Assembly (NCBI RefSeq): GCF_003131205.1
Contig: NZ_QFFY01000005.1
Coordinates: 62,001 to 126,000 of the forward strand
DNA length: 64,000 bases
Origin: Occallatibacter savannae
Lineage (GTDB): Bacteria; Acidobacteriota; Terriglobia; Terriglobales; Acidobacteriaceae
Direction: 5' to 3'
Part shown: positions 50,958 to 60,174 of the stretch, one piece after another
Numbering within the stretch: the stretch's first letter is position 1
Layout of the letters: each line of letters opens with the position of its first letter
Position numbers and translations under genes: made by a program
The notes under the pieces: generated by a model
Told to the model about the DNA's origin: nothing
The model's input: only the letters and a program-made list of their open reading frames with translations
The model's database searches: none

Positions 50958-51839
50958 ATGAGAATCGGTTTTCTTGGATTAGGCAAGATGGGCGCAGCCA
51001 TGGCGCACCGGTTGATTCTCGCCGGACATGAGCTGGCAGTGTGGAATCGGACGGAAGGAAGAACCGAGCCTCTGGCGCGCGAAGGCGCGATCGTGGCGGG
51101 GACACCTGCCGAGGCTGAATTGGGCGCCGATGCGGTAATCACCATGCTCTTCGACGATCACGCGCATGAAGAGGTCCTGTTCGGCTCGAACGGGCTGATG
51201 GAAGCGCTGACACCCTCGACGCTTCACATCGCATGCAGCACGATCAGCGTGAAGCTTTCGGAGCGTCTGACGCAGGAACATGCGAAGCGCGGGATTCCCT
51301 TTGTGGCTGCGCCGGTGTTCGGGCGGCCCAGCGTGGCAGAGGTGGGAAAACTCTGGATTGTGGCCGCAGGCACAACTGAAAACGTGGAGCGCGCTCGACC
51401 GATTCTGGAGCCGATGTCCCGAGGCATGTCGGTCGTTGGCACAGAGCCGTGGCAGGCGCATGCGCTTAAAGTAGGCGGCAACTTCCTGATCAGCACCATG
51501 ATTCAGTCGCTCAGCGAGGCGTTTGTGTACGCAGAGTCGCAGGGCATCGATCCAGGCGTATTTCTTGAGGCAGTAAACAGCGCGCTTTTTCAGTCGCCCT
51601 TCTATGCTTCGTATGCAAACGTGATGCTGCATCCGCCGGAGCAGCCCGGAGCGACGATCGACCTGGGTGCGAAAGATACGCGCCTGCTGCGTGAGGCTGC
51701 GGCAGCACGAGGCGCGCGGCTAAGCATGGCCGATAGCCTCGCCGTGGTCTTTGAAGAAGCAAAGAAGGCGGGCTGGGCCAATGAGGACTGGGCGGTGGGG
51801 CAGTATAGGGTGGCGAAGAAGAGAGCTGGGAGCTTGTAG
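50958..51839 (+). CDS. NAD(P)-dependent 3-hydroxyisobutyrate-type dehydrogenase
   Basis: A 293-residue beta-hydroxyacid dehydrogenase. The Rossmann start is RIGFLGLGKMGAAMAHRLILAG, the substrate segment is FVAAPVFGRPSVAEVGKLWIV, and the catalytic lysine lies in LKVGGNFLISTMIQSLSEAF. The family reduces or oxidises 3-hydroxy acids such as 3-hydroxyisobutyrate or tartronate semialdehyde. The start is ATG 50958 with AGAGAGG 7 nt upstream; the reading frame runs back to 50772 but only through repeat-like DNA. An SDR gene follows 93 bp downstream. Confidence 0.9.
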   Translation: MRIGFLGLGKMGAAMAHRLILAGHELAVWNRTEGRTEPLAREGAIVAGTPAEAELGADAVITMLFDDHAHEEVLFGSNGLMEALTPSTLHIACSTISVKLSERLTQEHAKRGIPFVAAPVFGRPSVAEVGKLWIVAAGTTENVERARPILEPMSRGMSVVGTEPWQAHALKVGGNFLISTMIQSLSEAFVYAESQGIDPGVFLEAVNSALFQSPFYASYANVMLHPPEQPGATIDLGAKDTRLLREAAAARGARLSMADSLAVVFEEAKKAGWANEDWAVGQYRVAKKRAGSL

Positions 51840-51890
51840 CCGGTAGCTTGTAGCTTTCAGTTGTCAGCTATTAGCCAGTAGCCAGTAGCT
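51831..51890. repeat. TAGCCAGTAGC-type repeats after the dehydrogenase gene
   Basis: Tandem units AGCTTGTAGCCGGTAGCTTGTAG and, after TTTCAGTTGTC, AGCTATTAGCCAGTAGCC and AGTAGCT. The dehydrogenase stop codon (51837-51839) lies inside the first unit, so the element supplies the end of that reading frame. Same style as the repeats around rpsI. Confidence 0.7.
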
Positions 51891-51932
51891 TGCATCACGT
51901 TTTTTGGAGCTCGAGTTCGTTAGGATGGTGAC

Positions 51933-52703
51933 ATGAGCCTGAAGGGTAAGATCGTTTTCGTTACGGGAGCCAGCGCGGGAATTGGCGCGGCCACGGCACT
52001 CGCATTTGCAGATCAGGGAGCGAAGCTCCTGCTGGCAGCGCGGCGCGCAGGACGGCTCGCTGAAGTGGCATCAAAAGCCAAAGAGCGCGGCGCACCGGCG
52101 GTGCACTCGATTGATCTCGATGTGCGTGACCGGCGCGCGGTGCAGAACGCGATCGACAGCTTGCCCGCGGAATGGGCCGAGATCGACATCCTGGTAAACA
52201 ACGCAGGATTGAGCCGCGGACTCGACAAGCTCTACATGGGCAAAATCGAAGACTGGGAAGAGATGATCGACACCAACGTGAAGGGTCTGCTGTATGTGAC
52301 GCGCGCGGTGGTGCCGGGCATGGTGGTGCGCAGCCGCGGGCACGTGATCAATCTCGGATCTACGGCGGGAGAGCTTACGTATCCCAATGGCGCGGTGTAT
52401 TGCGCGAGCAAGGCGGCGGAGCGGTCGATCAATGACGGACTGCGGCAGGACGTACTGGGAACGCCGGTTCGCGTCACGAGCGTGGATCCGGGCATGGTCG
52501 AGACCGACTTCAGCCTGGTTCGCTTCCATGGTGACACCGAACGAGCGTCAAAGGTCTACAAGGGCGTCAAGGCGCTCAGGCCGGAAGACGTGGCTGACGT
52601 GATTGTGTGGGCGGCGATGCGGCCTGCGCACGTGAACATCGCGCGCGTGCTGATGACGCCGGTGCAGCAGGCGAACTCGCTGCTGTTTCATCGGGACGAG
52701 TAG
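51933..52703 (+). CDS. Short-chain dehydrogenase, YdfG-like
   Basis: A 256-residue SDR. The nucleotide motif is VFVTGASAGIGAATALAFA, the NNAG motif is DILVNNAGLSRGLDKL, the catalytic serine is in LGSTAGELTYPNG and YCASK holds Tyr and Lys. The DKLYMGKIEDWEEMIDTNVKG segment and VDPGMVETDF match the YdfG group (NADP-dependent 3-hydroxy acid or L-allo-threonine dehydrogenases; malonic semialdehyde reductase). Its neighbour is also a 3-hydroxy acid dehydrogenase. Substrate is inferred from the subgroup. Confidence 0.9.
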   Translation: MSLKGKIVFVTGASAGIGAATALAFADQGAKLLLAARRAGRLAEVASKAKERGAPAVHSIDLDVRDRRAVQNAIDSLPAEWAEIDILVNNAGLSRGLDKLYMGKIEDWEEMIDTNVKGLLYVTRAVVPGMVVRSRGHVINLGSTAGELTYPNGAVYCASKAAERSINDGLRQDVLGTPVRVTSVDPGMVETDFSLVRFHGDTERASKVYKGVKALRPEDVADVIVWAAMRPAHVNIARVLMTPVQQANSLLFHRDE

Positions 52704-52709
52704 GCGCTA

Positions 52710-53642
52710 CTACTCAGGCTGGATATGCTTGCGCATGGTTATCGATTCGATCAGGCGCTTCATGATCCCTGAGGTGTCGAGCGGCGCGTCGATTTCGAGC
52801 CACTGATCGCGGAGCATCACGACGCGATCCTCGCCCTCGCCTGCTGCCGCGTAGCCACCATGCAGGCAGTAGATACGATGCTCCTGTTCGCTGACGTCGA
52901 GAACAGTCACAGACTTCATACGGCTGGCCTTCGCTGTTGGGCAACGGCTGGAATCCTGCTCACCGCAGCGGCACTGAAAGCCATAAATCCATGAGTCGCC
53001 GCACTGGACCATTTTCGTAGGGCCCTCTGGTGCGCCGGTCCCGCGGTGGATCAAAATGTGCTGGTCGAATGCGATCTCTGACGGATTGGGACATGTGAGG
53101 GTGATGGAGTCATCACCGTTGGACTTATCCAGATGCCAGGACGCAGGGTAGGAAAATGTCACGGGCCAGTCTGGATCTTCGAAACGCTTCCAAGGTCCTT
53201 TGCCATCGCAGCGCGGTTCGGGAATAACAGTGAGATCGACCCGCTCGGGTTGACTGGTGCCGGATTGCGTCCAGATTCCCTTCAAGTGGTTTTCGCGAAG
53301 GGAGGCGGAAAGGTGAGCCGTCGCGGGATGATCATTGGCGGCATCCGACGCGTCGATCGAGTCATGACTCCACGTTCCGCCGAGCAGCGTTGTCTGCCAG
53401 TCTGCTCCGATGTCGAAGAAGAGGCCCACGACACCGGACCCGCCGCGATCGAGATACATGCGAACGGGACGCTTGCCGATGGTGCCCTCAAGGAAGAACT
53501 TCTGGGAGGGCTCGACTTCGAGATCATGCGTCTGCGGGCAGTAGGCGGTCTGCAGGTTCTGCGAATCGAATGCCGCGGGCTTCTGAGCAGAGACAGCAAT
53601 GGCCGATATCAACAGCAGCCAGAGCGCGTGGATGAAGCGCAT
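52710..53642 (-). CDS. Secreted protein of unknown function
   Basis: A 310-residue exported protein (signal ALWLLLISAIAVSAQ). It is Cys-containing (about nine cysteines in the mature part, several in CGDSWIYGFQCRCGEQDSSRC), suggesting disulfides. The first half contains VRMYLDRGGSGVVGLFF and a beta-rich pattern; the second half has WPVTFSYPASWHLDKSNGDD. No known catalytic motif is visible. ATG 53642 is preferred to the TTG at 53657. It is convergent with the SDR gene, 7 bp apart. Confidence 0.65.
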   Translation of the reverse strand: MRFIHALWLLLISAIAVSAQKPAAFDSQNLQTAYCPQTHDLEVEPSQKFFLEGTIGKRPVRMYLDRGGSGVVGLFFDIGADWQTTLLGGTWSHDSIDASDAANDHPATAHLSASLRENHLKGIWTQSGTSQPERVDLTVIPEPRCDGKGPWKRFEDPDWPVTFSYPASWHLDKSNGDDSITLTCPNPSEIAFDQHILIHRGTGAPEGPTKMVQCGDSWIYGFQCRCGEQDSSRCPTAKASRMKSVTVLDVSEQEHRIYCLHGGYAAAGEGEDRVVMLRDQWLEIDAPLDTSGIMKRLIESITMRKHIQPE

Positions 53643-53776
53643 GCGGACATCGTACAACGGCGTGCGAAATGAGAAGCGCCACTGCGCTCTGTGAAACCGC
53701 GCAAGGCTTCAAGCGGCAGAGGCTTGATCTTGCCGGCGGAGAGAGGGTGGGATTTCGTCATCCGGTGGGACCGGAA

Positions 53777-54040
53777 TTAGTCGAGTGCGGCGAGCTGCGA
53801 CTCGATTTCGGACAGAGCTGACTCCAGGGCGGCGCGGCGGCCGGGGTTGGAGGTGCGCTGCGAAAGGATGTTTTCGCGCTGGAGGGTGAGGGCTTGTTTG
53901 CGGCGTTCGGTGGCGGCACGTTTTTCAGCGGCGATACGCCGTTCTTGTTCGCTCATTGAGGCCTCTCCGGCGCGCACGGGCTTCTCGGTGGCATTAGCGA
54001 TCTGCTCTTCCACCGATTTACTTTCCCAACCGCGCGCCAT
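53777..54040 (-). CDS. Small charged coiled-coil protein
   Basis: An 87-residue, highly charged, helical protein (MARGWESKSVEEQIANATEK, EQERRIAAEKRAATERRKQA, RRAALESALSEIESQLAALD). It has a heptad pattern and no membrane segment. The regular codon use and the well-formed N-terminus (MARGWESKSVEEQ) support a real gene. Function is unknown. Confidence 0.65.
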   Translation of the reverse strand: MARGWESKSVEEQIANATEKPVRAGEASMSEQERRIAAEKRAATERRKQALTLQRENILSQRTSNPGRRAALESALSEIESQLAALD

Positions 54041-54131
54041 ATGTTCATTCTACGAGTGAAGTCAAAACGGCGTACCACTCGAGAGACGGCATCGAACCAC
54101 TTTTAATATTGCTTTGAACGGAGAACCAGAT

Positions 54132-55136
54132 ATGCGCGTGTGGCAGATTTCGAGTTTCGGTATTGATTCTCTTGAGCTTGTTGAGCGGCCGACGCCGCAG
54201 CCCGGACCGGGCGAGGTGCTGGTCAAGGTCCATGCGGTCTCGCTGAACTATCGCGACCTGATGATGGTTAAGGGGTTCTACAACCCCAAAATGAAGCTGC
54301 CGCGCGTCCCCTGCTCCGATGGCGCCGGAGAGGTGGAAGCTGTCGGTCAGGGCGTGACGCAGTGGAAGCGCGGCGACCGCGTGTGCGGAATCTTCATGCA
54401 GAACTGGATCGAGGGGCCGCCGACGCCCGAGAAGATCAAGGGCGCGCTCGGCGGGGATATCGACGGCATGCTGGCCGAGTACGTTGTCCTGAAAGAAACC
54501 GGGCTGGTGCGCATTCCCGAGCACCTGGGCTTCGAAGAGGCCGCCACACTGCCCTGCGCCGGGGTGACAGCATGGAACGCGCTCATGGCCGGTGATGTTC
54601 GCCAGGGAACCACGGTGTTGATGCAGGGGACCGGGGGCGTCTCGATCTTCGCGCTCCAGTTTGCAAAGCTGAAGAGTGCGCGCGTACTGGGCATCTCATC
54701 CAGCGACGCGAAGCTGCAGCGCGCCTGCTCGCTCGGGCTGGATGAGGCGCTCGATTACGGCGAAACCTCAGAGTGGGACAAGTGGGTGGTGGAGAAGACG
54801 GGCGGCGCGGGCGTGGATGTGGTGGTCGAAGTGGGCGGAGTGGGAACGCTGCCGCGTTCGCTGCGTGCCGTGAAGATGGGCGGGACGATTGCGCAGATCG
54901 GAGTGCTGAGCGGCCCTGCGGAGCAGATTCCGGTGCCGATGATCCTGCACAAGCAGGTGCATATTCGCGGGATCTACGTGGGTTCGCGGGAGAACTTCGA
55001 GGAGATGAACGCGGCTATCTCGGCTGCGAACTTGAAGCCTGTGTATGAAAGCCACACATGGACCGAGGCGCAGAAGGCTTTCGAGGAAATGGAAGGCGCG
55101 ACGCACTTCGGGAAACTGGTGTTGAAGGTGGGTTGA
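54132..55136 (+). CDS. Zinc-independent medium-chain dehydrogenase/reductase (quinone-oxidoreductase-like)
   Basis: A 334-residue MDR protein. It shows VHAVSLNYRDLMMVKGFYN, VPCSDGAGEVEAVGQGVTQW, LPCAGVTAWNALMAG, the nucleotide motif VLMQGTGGVSIFALQFAKL and MGGTIAQIGVLSG. The structural zinc lobe is lacking, as in quinone oxidoreductase and related NADP(H) enzymes. A catalytic zinc Cys-His-Cys set is not complete. Substrate is unknown. ATG 54132 has GGAG 8 nt upstream; an in-frame start at 54114 is less supported. Confidence 0.88.
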   Translation: MRVWQISSFGIDSLELVERPTPQPGPGEVLVKVHAVSLNYRDLMMVKGFYNPKMKLPRVPCSDGAGEVEAVGQGVTQWKRGDRVCGIFMQNWIEGPPTPEKIKGALGGDIDGMLAEYVVLKETGLVRIPEHLGFEEAATLPCAGVTAWNALMAGDVRQGTTVLMQGTGGVSIFALQFAKLKSARVLGISSSDAKLQRACSLGLDEALDYGETSEWDKWVVEKTGGAGVDVVVEVGGVGTLPRSLRAVKMGGTIAQIGVLSGPAEQIPVPMILHKQVHIRGIYVGSRENFEEMNAAISAANLKPVYESHTWTEAQKAFEEMEGATHFGKLVLKVG

Positions 55137-55183
55137 AGTTAAAGCGCCAACTCTGAATTGCATACGATGTCTCTGGAAAGTGT

Positions 55184-55954
55184 ATGGCCCTCTTCGTCGC
55201 TGCATCTGATGAAAGCTATTCTCGCGGAAATTCCAGAGGGCATTTTCTCTATGGCGGATTTCTCGCGCCATACGATGACTGGACCGGGGATTTCGCACAG
55301 TCATGGGACAAAAACGTATTATCGGGGCCGCCTCCTATTCCGTACCTTCACATGTCGGATATACGAAGGCCGGAATGGAGAGAAAAGCAGGGGAACGGCA
55401 TTACGCGGGCGGAAGGGGAGCGTCGTGTAAGGGCGGCCTTTGAGTTGATCGCAGAAACCTCTAGCCTCACCCCTATTGCCACCGAGCTTAACGCTGGACA
55501 TATGCTCGATACATTTACGCAACGAATTCATGTCAGAAGCGGAGGTAAGAAGAAATTCCTGCCTGATTACCTTGCCTTCATAGCATACGTGTATTTGGTT
55601 TTGGAGTTCTGTAGCAGGGCGCGGCCAGAAGCAGAGAAAGTTGACTTCCTAGTTGAAAAAAGCGGAGAAATAACCAATCACATTCAAGAGTTTTACGAGA
55701 CCATGCCGAAATCGCTCTCGTCAATCGGCGCTGAACACCTCGTGCGACTCCTCGGGGAGATAACCCCAGGCGGAAAAGAACGCGCTCCGCTGCAAGCGGC
55801 AGATGTTTTGTGCTGGTATTCGCAGCGGTTCCGCGAGAAAAACTTGGACGATAAAAACATCCGAAGATACAAAATGATTGCAACGCGAAAAGGGGTTCGA
55901 GTCGACTTAACAGACCATAACGTAAGTCAGCTATGGGAAGCCATCACCTCCTAA
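55184..55954 (+). CDS. DUF3800-like protein, accessory gene
   Basis: A 256-residue protein with ASDES at residues 7-11, then FLYGGFLAPYDDW and PYLHMSDIRRPEW. At the other end is APLQAADVLCWYSQR, with an acidic residue and Gln in the positions typical of DUF3800. These features fit the DUF3800 fold, sometimes found in mobile or defence contexts. Codon use has more A and T (for example AAAAACGTATTATCG) than neighbouring genes, suggesting transfer. It is a single gene with a small N-terminal gap to the MDR gene. No function can be claimed. Confidence 0.6.
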   Translation: MALFVAASDESYSRGNSRGHFLYGGFLAPYDDWTGDFAQSWDKNVLSGPPPIPYLHMSDIRRPEWREKQGNGITRAEGERRVRAAFELIAETSSLTPIATELNAGHMLDTFTQRIHVRSGGKKKFLPDYLAFIAYVYLVLEFCSRARPEAEKVDFLVEKSGEITNHIQEFYETMPKSLSSIGAEHLVRLLGEITPGGKERAPLQAADVLCWYSQRFREKNLDDKNIRRYKMIATRKGVRVDLTDHNVSQLWEAITS

Positions 55955-56013
55955 TCAAACGGGTGGGGTATCGACGGATGCAGCCAAACCGAGTCTCTGC
56001 CGCAACGCCGGCC

Positions 56014-57015
56014 TTAGCTGAAGCCGAGGACGGGGTGCGGGGCGTAGGGCTCCTCTAAGGCGGCGATCTCTTCGGGAGTTAACTTCAGAGAGACGGCCGT
56101 TACTGCATCTTCAAGATGGTTGGGTTTGGTCGCCCCGACAATCGGTGCTGTCACCTCCGGCTTATTAAGGAGCCAGGCTACGGCGATCTGGGCCTGGGGA
56201 ACTCCGCGCTGCTTTGCGATTTCGCCGAGGCGGTCGACGACGCGCTTGTCATCTTCCTCGGTGCGAGAGTACATCGTGTTGCCGAAGCGGTCCGTCTCCG
56301 AACGCTTCGTCTGTTCGGATTGCCACGGGCGGGTCAGGCGGCCGCGGGCGAGCGGGCTCCAGGGGATTACGCCGATGCCCTGGTCCTTGCAGAGCGGCAG
56401 CATCTCGCGCTCCTCTTCGCGATAGAGCAGGTTTAGATGGTTCTGCATGGAGACAAAGCGCGTCCAGCCATGCAGGTCAGCCAGGTAAAGCGCCTTCGCG
56501 AACTGCCACGAGTACATGGAAGACGCGCCGATGTAGCGAACCTTGCCGGCTTTCACCGCATCGTGCAGCGCTTCGAGCGTCTCCTCGATCGGAGTGCCGT
56601 AATCCCAGCGGTGAATTTGATACAGGTCGACGTAGTCGGTCTCGAGTCGTCGAAGGCTCTGGTCCAGTTCAAACGTGATGGCTTTGCGCGAGAGGCCGCT
56701 GCCGTTGGGCTCGTCGCGCATAACGCCCTGGACTTTAGTGGCGAGGACGATGGCTTCGCGGCGGGCGTTGGCCTTCAAAAATCTCCCGACCACGCGCTCG
56801 CTGTCGCCGCTGGAGTAGACGTTCGCCGTGTCCCAGAAGTTGATGCCCAGGTCGAGAGCCTGACGCAGGAAGGGCTGGCTCTCCTGCTCGTTCATCGCCC
56901 AGAGATGGCGCCCGGCTTTGGGCTCGTCGGGCGCGGGCGGTCGGCCGTAGGTCATGCAGCCAAGGCAGATGCGGGAGACTTTCAGGCCGGTGCGGCCGAG
57001 ATTGACGTATTCCAT
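56014..57015 (-). CDS. Aldo/keto reductase
   Basis: A 333-residue NADPH-dependent reductase with a TIM-barrel fold. The catalytic tetrad is visible: Asp in FWDTANVYSSGDSE, Tyr in NVYS, Lys in VLATKVQG and His in YQIHRWDYG. GVIPWSPLARGRLTRPW and the cofactor segment PIVGATKPNHLEDAV complete the family pattern of YajO/IolS-like reductases. ATG 57015 has AGGAG 5 nt before it. It lies head-to-tail with a macro-domain gene 55 bp upstream. Confidence 0.92.
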   Translation of the reverse strand: MEYVNLGRTGLKVSRICLGCMTYGRPPAPDEPKAGRHLWAMNEQESQPFLRQALDLGINFWDTANVYSSGDSERVVGRFLKANARREAIVLATKVQGVMRDEPNGSGLSRKAITFELDQSLRRLETDYVDLYQIHRWDYGTPIEETLEALHDAVKAGKVRYIGASSMYSWQFAKALYLADLHGWTRFVSMQNHLNLLYREEEREMLPLCKDQGIGVIPWSPLARGRLTRPWQSEQTKRSETDRFGNTMYSRTEEDDKRVVDRLGEIAKQRGVPQAQIAVAWLLNKPEVTAPIVGATKPNHLEDAVTAVSLKLTPEEIAALEEPYAPHPVLGFS

Positions 57016-57069
57016 CATTGCTCCTGTGGAGATGGGATTGGGAGGCCGGATCGGCCGCATTGAACTGTT

Positions 57070-57594
57070 TCAGACTTCTGCTGGATGTGCAGGCGCGGCG
57101 AGGAGTTTGTTGTAAATGTCGAAAGTTCTGCGATCGAAGCAGACGAAGTTCACTGTCTCCACACCGCTGTGGTCGACGTGCTTACGGACCGTGTCGACGG
57201 CGATGCGGGCTGCTCGATCCGGCGGAAACGAGTAGACCCCGGTGCTGATGGCGGGGAACGCTAGGGAGCGGACCTCATGTTCGCGGGCCAACTCAAGGCA
57301 CCGGCGGTAGCAGCTTGCGAGCAGGCCGTCTTCATCGCGATCGCCTCCGTACCAGACCGGCCCCACAGCGTGGAAGACCCACTTCGCTGGAAGCTGAAAT
57401 CCCGGAGTAGCCTTCGCGTCTCCGGTTGAGCACCCGTGGAGCTTACGGCACGCAGCCAGGAGTTCCGGGCCTGCGGCACGGTGGATGGCGCCATCCACTC
57501 CGCCGCCGCCAAGAAGCGAGGTGTTTGCCGCGTTCACGATCGCATCGACCGGCTGTCTGGTGATGTCTCCCTGCAGGGCGACGAGTTCAGCCAT
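57070..57594 (-). CDS. Macro domain (O-acetyl-ADP-ribose deacetylase-like)
   Basis: A 174-residue macro domain resembling YmdB. LVALQGDITRQPVDAIVNAAN, LLGGGGVDGAIHRAAG and the active-site Asp-His region are visible, with HAVGPVWYGGD and FPAISTGVYSFPPDRAARIA following. The family hydrolyses O-acetyl-ADP-ribose or removes ADP-ribose from proteins; it also can regulate RNase III in E. coli. ATG 57594 has GGAG 7 nt upstream. It is 55 bp from the aldo/keto reductase gene on the same strand. Confidence 0.93.
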   Translation of the reverse strand: MAELVALQGDITRQPVDAIVNAANTSLLGGGGVDGAIHRAAGPELLAACRKLHGCSTGDAKATPGFQLPAKWVFHAVGPVWYGGDRDEDGLLASCYRRCLELAREHEVRSLAFPAISTGVYSFPPDRAARIAVDTVRKHVDHSGVETVNFVCFDRRTFDIYNKLLAAPAHPAEV

Positions 57595-57863
57595 TTCGCA
57601 TCTCCGGTTTCGACAATACACCACACTGCGCGTCCGGCTCACCGAACCGGATTCATCTCATTCTGAGACGATCTGTGCTGGATTGAGTCTCTTAAATAGG
57701 CGTTTTCAGGGAGACCCCCTCGGTCCGTGAACTCAAACGCGGCATGTCAACGGCCGGTACTTTTGCTCCAGGGCAACGACAGGGCTGTCTGAACCTGTAG
57801 AACTAAATGAGCTAACCTGAAAGCTGAGCCGCTGGACTCCTTAACCCGCAGGCGATTCATCCT

Positions 57864-60164
57864 TTGATTTCCCACAGGCAAAACCCGTCGAAAGAAGCAC
57901 ATAGCCTCCCGCAGCACTCCAAATCGGGTCTGCAGAGGATGCTACTACGGGGTGCGATTCTCGCTCTCGGGCCCGTGGCGACGATCCTTGCGGGCTGCGG
58001 AGCCGCACCAGTGACGGCGCATTCAACCAATTCCATGCTTTCGATCTCGCCTGGGGCGAGCGTAATCGACACAAACTGCTCCGGTTGCAACGGGAAAAAC
58101 TCCCACGGCACTCCTGTACACAGGTTTTCGGCGACGGTGCCGGGCGGAGAAGCGGCGGCAGTCACCTGGTCTGTAAGCGGCGGCGACCCGGCTGCGGGTG
58201 CCGGCAACATCAGCGCAACCGGACAATACACGCCGCCCAACTACCTGAGCCGCGATCGGGTAGACGTGGTTGTGACGGCGGCATTGAAATCCAATCCAGG
58301 TGTTCGTGCCGATTCCGTGCTGACTCTGACCCCCGGTTTCCTGCAGCCGCTGACTCCGGAGAACGCCGCTCTCGGGCCCGGCGGGAGCGTCACCATCGCC
58401 GGCTATCTTGCCGAAGCGGGCGGGTCGAACGAAATTCATTTCGCGCTTTCGAACACCCCGATTGGTGACAGCGGAGGAGAGGGTTCGCTGGGCCCGGTGA
58501 ATTGCCAGAGGACGCACCGCGCGTTCACTTCCTGCTCGGTCGTGTACACCGCGCCTCCGGCAGTGGCTTCGACCGGGGTGACGTACGTAGTGGGATCGGC
58601 GCCCGGGTCTGCGGCGCGAACAGAAACCGCCATCCTGTTGAACGCGCCCGGGGTTGCCAGCAATCCGGCAACGCACCAGAACGCGCTCGCGTTCCCGACG
58701 CTGCTGGGCAGTTCGGGCGGCAACAACAACGATTTCGACGAGAAAGGCAACACGATCGTCGACTGCTGCAGCGGAACGCTTGGAGCGCTGGTGAAGGATG
58801 ACACCGGGCGCGAATACCTGCTCAGCAACAACCACGTCCTGGCGCGTAGCGATCAGGCCTCGGTCGGAGACACGATTGTGCAGCCGGGCCTGATTGATAA
58901 CAATTGCACGCCCAACGGCGATGGCCCGGGTACAGTACCAGTCGGCGCGCTGACCGCGTGGCTGCCTCTCCACTCGCCCCAGACTAATGCCGACGCCGCT
59001 ATCGCGCAGGTTGCGTCGCATACGATTGACCCCTCCGGCAGCATTCTGGAGCTTGGTTCGCGACTTGCTGACGGCACCCTTGCCTCTGCGCCGCCCGGAA
59101 CTTCATCGAGTCAAGGCAAGGGCGAGAGCGCAACCCTTCAGTTGCGTGTTGCTAAGAGCGGACGCACTACAGGCCTTACCTGCGGGCGCGTCACGGCCTT
59201 GGATCTGGATGTCGCCGTCGACTACTACCGCGACTGCGCGGAAACAAAGCCCTACCTCACCAAGACTTTCAGGGGGCAATTTGCCGTGAGCGGCGATCGC
59301 TTCAGTGATGCAGGCGATTCAGGTGCTCTGGTTGTCGATTCCGTCAATGCCGAGCCGGTGGGACTGTTCTTCGCCGGCGGAATCGATGCAGATGGAGTCA
59401 GTCACGCAATCGCGAATTCCGCGGCAGATGTTCTGAACGAGCTGTCCGGTCAGATTCCCGGCGGATCAGAGCTTTCGTTCGTAGGCACGCAGGACCATGA
59501 AGTCAGCTGTCTTAGCTATGGCGACAGTTCTTCCTCTGCGGCGCAGTCGAAAACTCTAAGCGGCTCGGAGATCGCAAAGCAGCAGCAGGCCATGGCGCTC
59601 GCGCGTGGTCTGGTCAACCAGTCCGCGGGTATCCTCGGCATCGCTCCGGGAAAGAGCACAGACCAGCCGGGCGCCCCAGCCGTGGTGGTCTACATTGATC
59701 CGGCATCCTCACCAAATGTACCTAGCTCAATCGGTGGAGTCCGGACCATCGTAGTGCCGGCCGACTTACGTGCCGCAACGCTTGGTTCAGCACCAATGAT
59801 CGCAGCTGCTGGGACTACTCCTCAGCTGTCCCCATCTGCGCTCGCAACGGCAATCGCCTCCAAGCGCAGAGTTTCACGCGCATTGATGCAGCAGAATCCC
59901 GCCTTCTTCGGCATCGGCGTCGGACAGAGCCTGGATGACCCCCGTCAGGCAGCGCTGGTTGTATATGTCGACCGCAATCGCATGCCCTCGGAATTGCCCG
60001 CAACCCTCGCCGGTATGCGGACGCGCTACATCGTCATGGATAGATTGCACGTGACCCGCTCGTATGCGCAGGCCTTCCCCGCGGCGCACCATTGCGTTCC
60101 GCACGAGACCGGGAATCAAGCGGCAGATCGTTTGTGGATCCCGCAGGGTATCGATTTGCCCTGA
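57864..60164 (+). CDS. Lipoprotein-like trypsin-fold protease with duplicated C-terminal domain
   Basis: A long exported protein, up to 766 residues. A hydrophobic segment ending ATILAGCG is a lipobox, so Cys anchoring is likely. A bacterial Ig-like region follows (about 55-160). A chymotrypsin-like domain (about 295-510) has the triad: His in LLSNNHVLARSD, Asp in NADAAIAQV, Ser in DAGDSGALVV. The last 170 residues contain two related units (ILGIAPGKSTDQPGAPAVVV and FFGIGVGQSLDDPRQAALVV, each followed by a proline-rich beta strand). The start is uncertain: TTG 57864 or ATG 57939. Confidence 0.75.
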   Translation: MISHRQNPSKEAHSLPQHSKSGLQRMLLRGAILALGPVATILAGCGAAPVTAHSTNSMLSISPGASVIDTNCSGCNGKNSHGTPVHRFSATVPGGEAAAVTWSVSGGDPAAGAGNISATGQYTPPNYLSRDRVDVVVTAALKSNPGVRADSVLTLTPGFLQPLTPENAALGPGGSVTIAGYLAEAGGSNEIHFALSNTPIGDSGGEGSLGPVNCQRTHRAFTSCSVVYTAPPAVASTGVTYVVGSAPGSAARTETAILLNAPGVASNPATHQNALAFPTLLGSSGGNNNDFDEKGNTIVDCCSGTLGALVKDDTGREYLLSNNHVLARSDQASVGDTIVQPGLIDNNCTPNGDGPGTVPVGALTAWLPLHSPQTNADAAIAQVASHTIDPSGSILELGSRLADGTLASAPPGTSSSQGKGESATLQLRVAKSGRTTGLTCGRVTALDLDVAVDYYRDCAETKPYLTKTFRGQFAVSGDRFSDAGDSGALVVDSVNAEPVGLFFAGGIDADGVSHAIANSAADVLNELSGQIPGGSELSFVGTQDHEVSCLSYGDSSSSAAQSKTLSGSEIAKQQQAMALARGLVNQSAGILGIAPGKSTDQPGAPAVVVYIDPASSPNVPSSIGGVRTIVVPADLRAATLGSAPMIAAAGTTPQLSPSALATAIASKRRVSRALMQQNPAFFGIGVGQSLDDPRQAALVVYVDRNRMPSELPATLAGMRTRYIVMDRLHVTRSYAQAFPAAHHCVPHETGNQAADRLWIPQGIDLP

Positions 60165-60174
60165 TCTACCCCGA

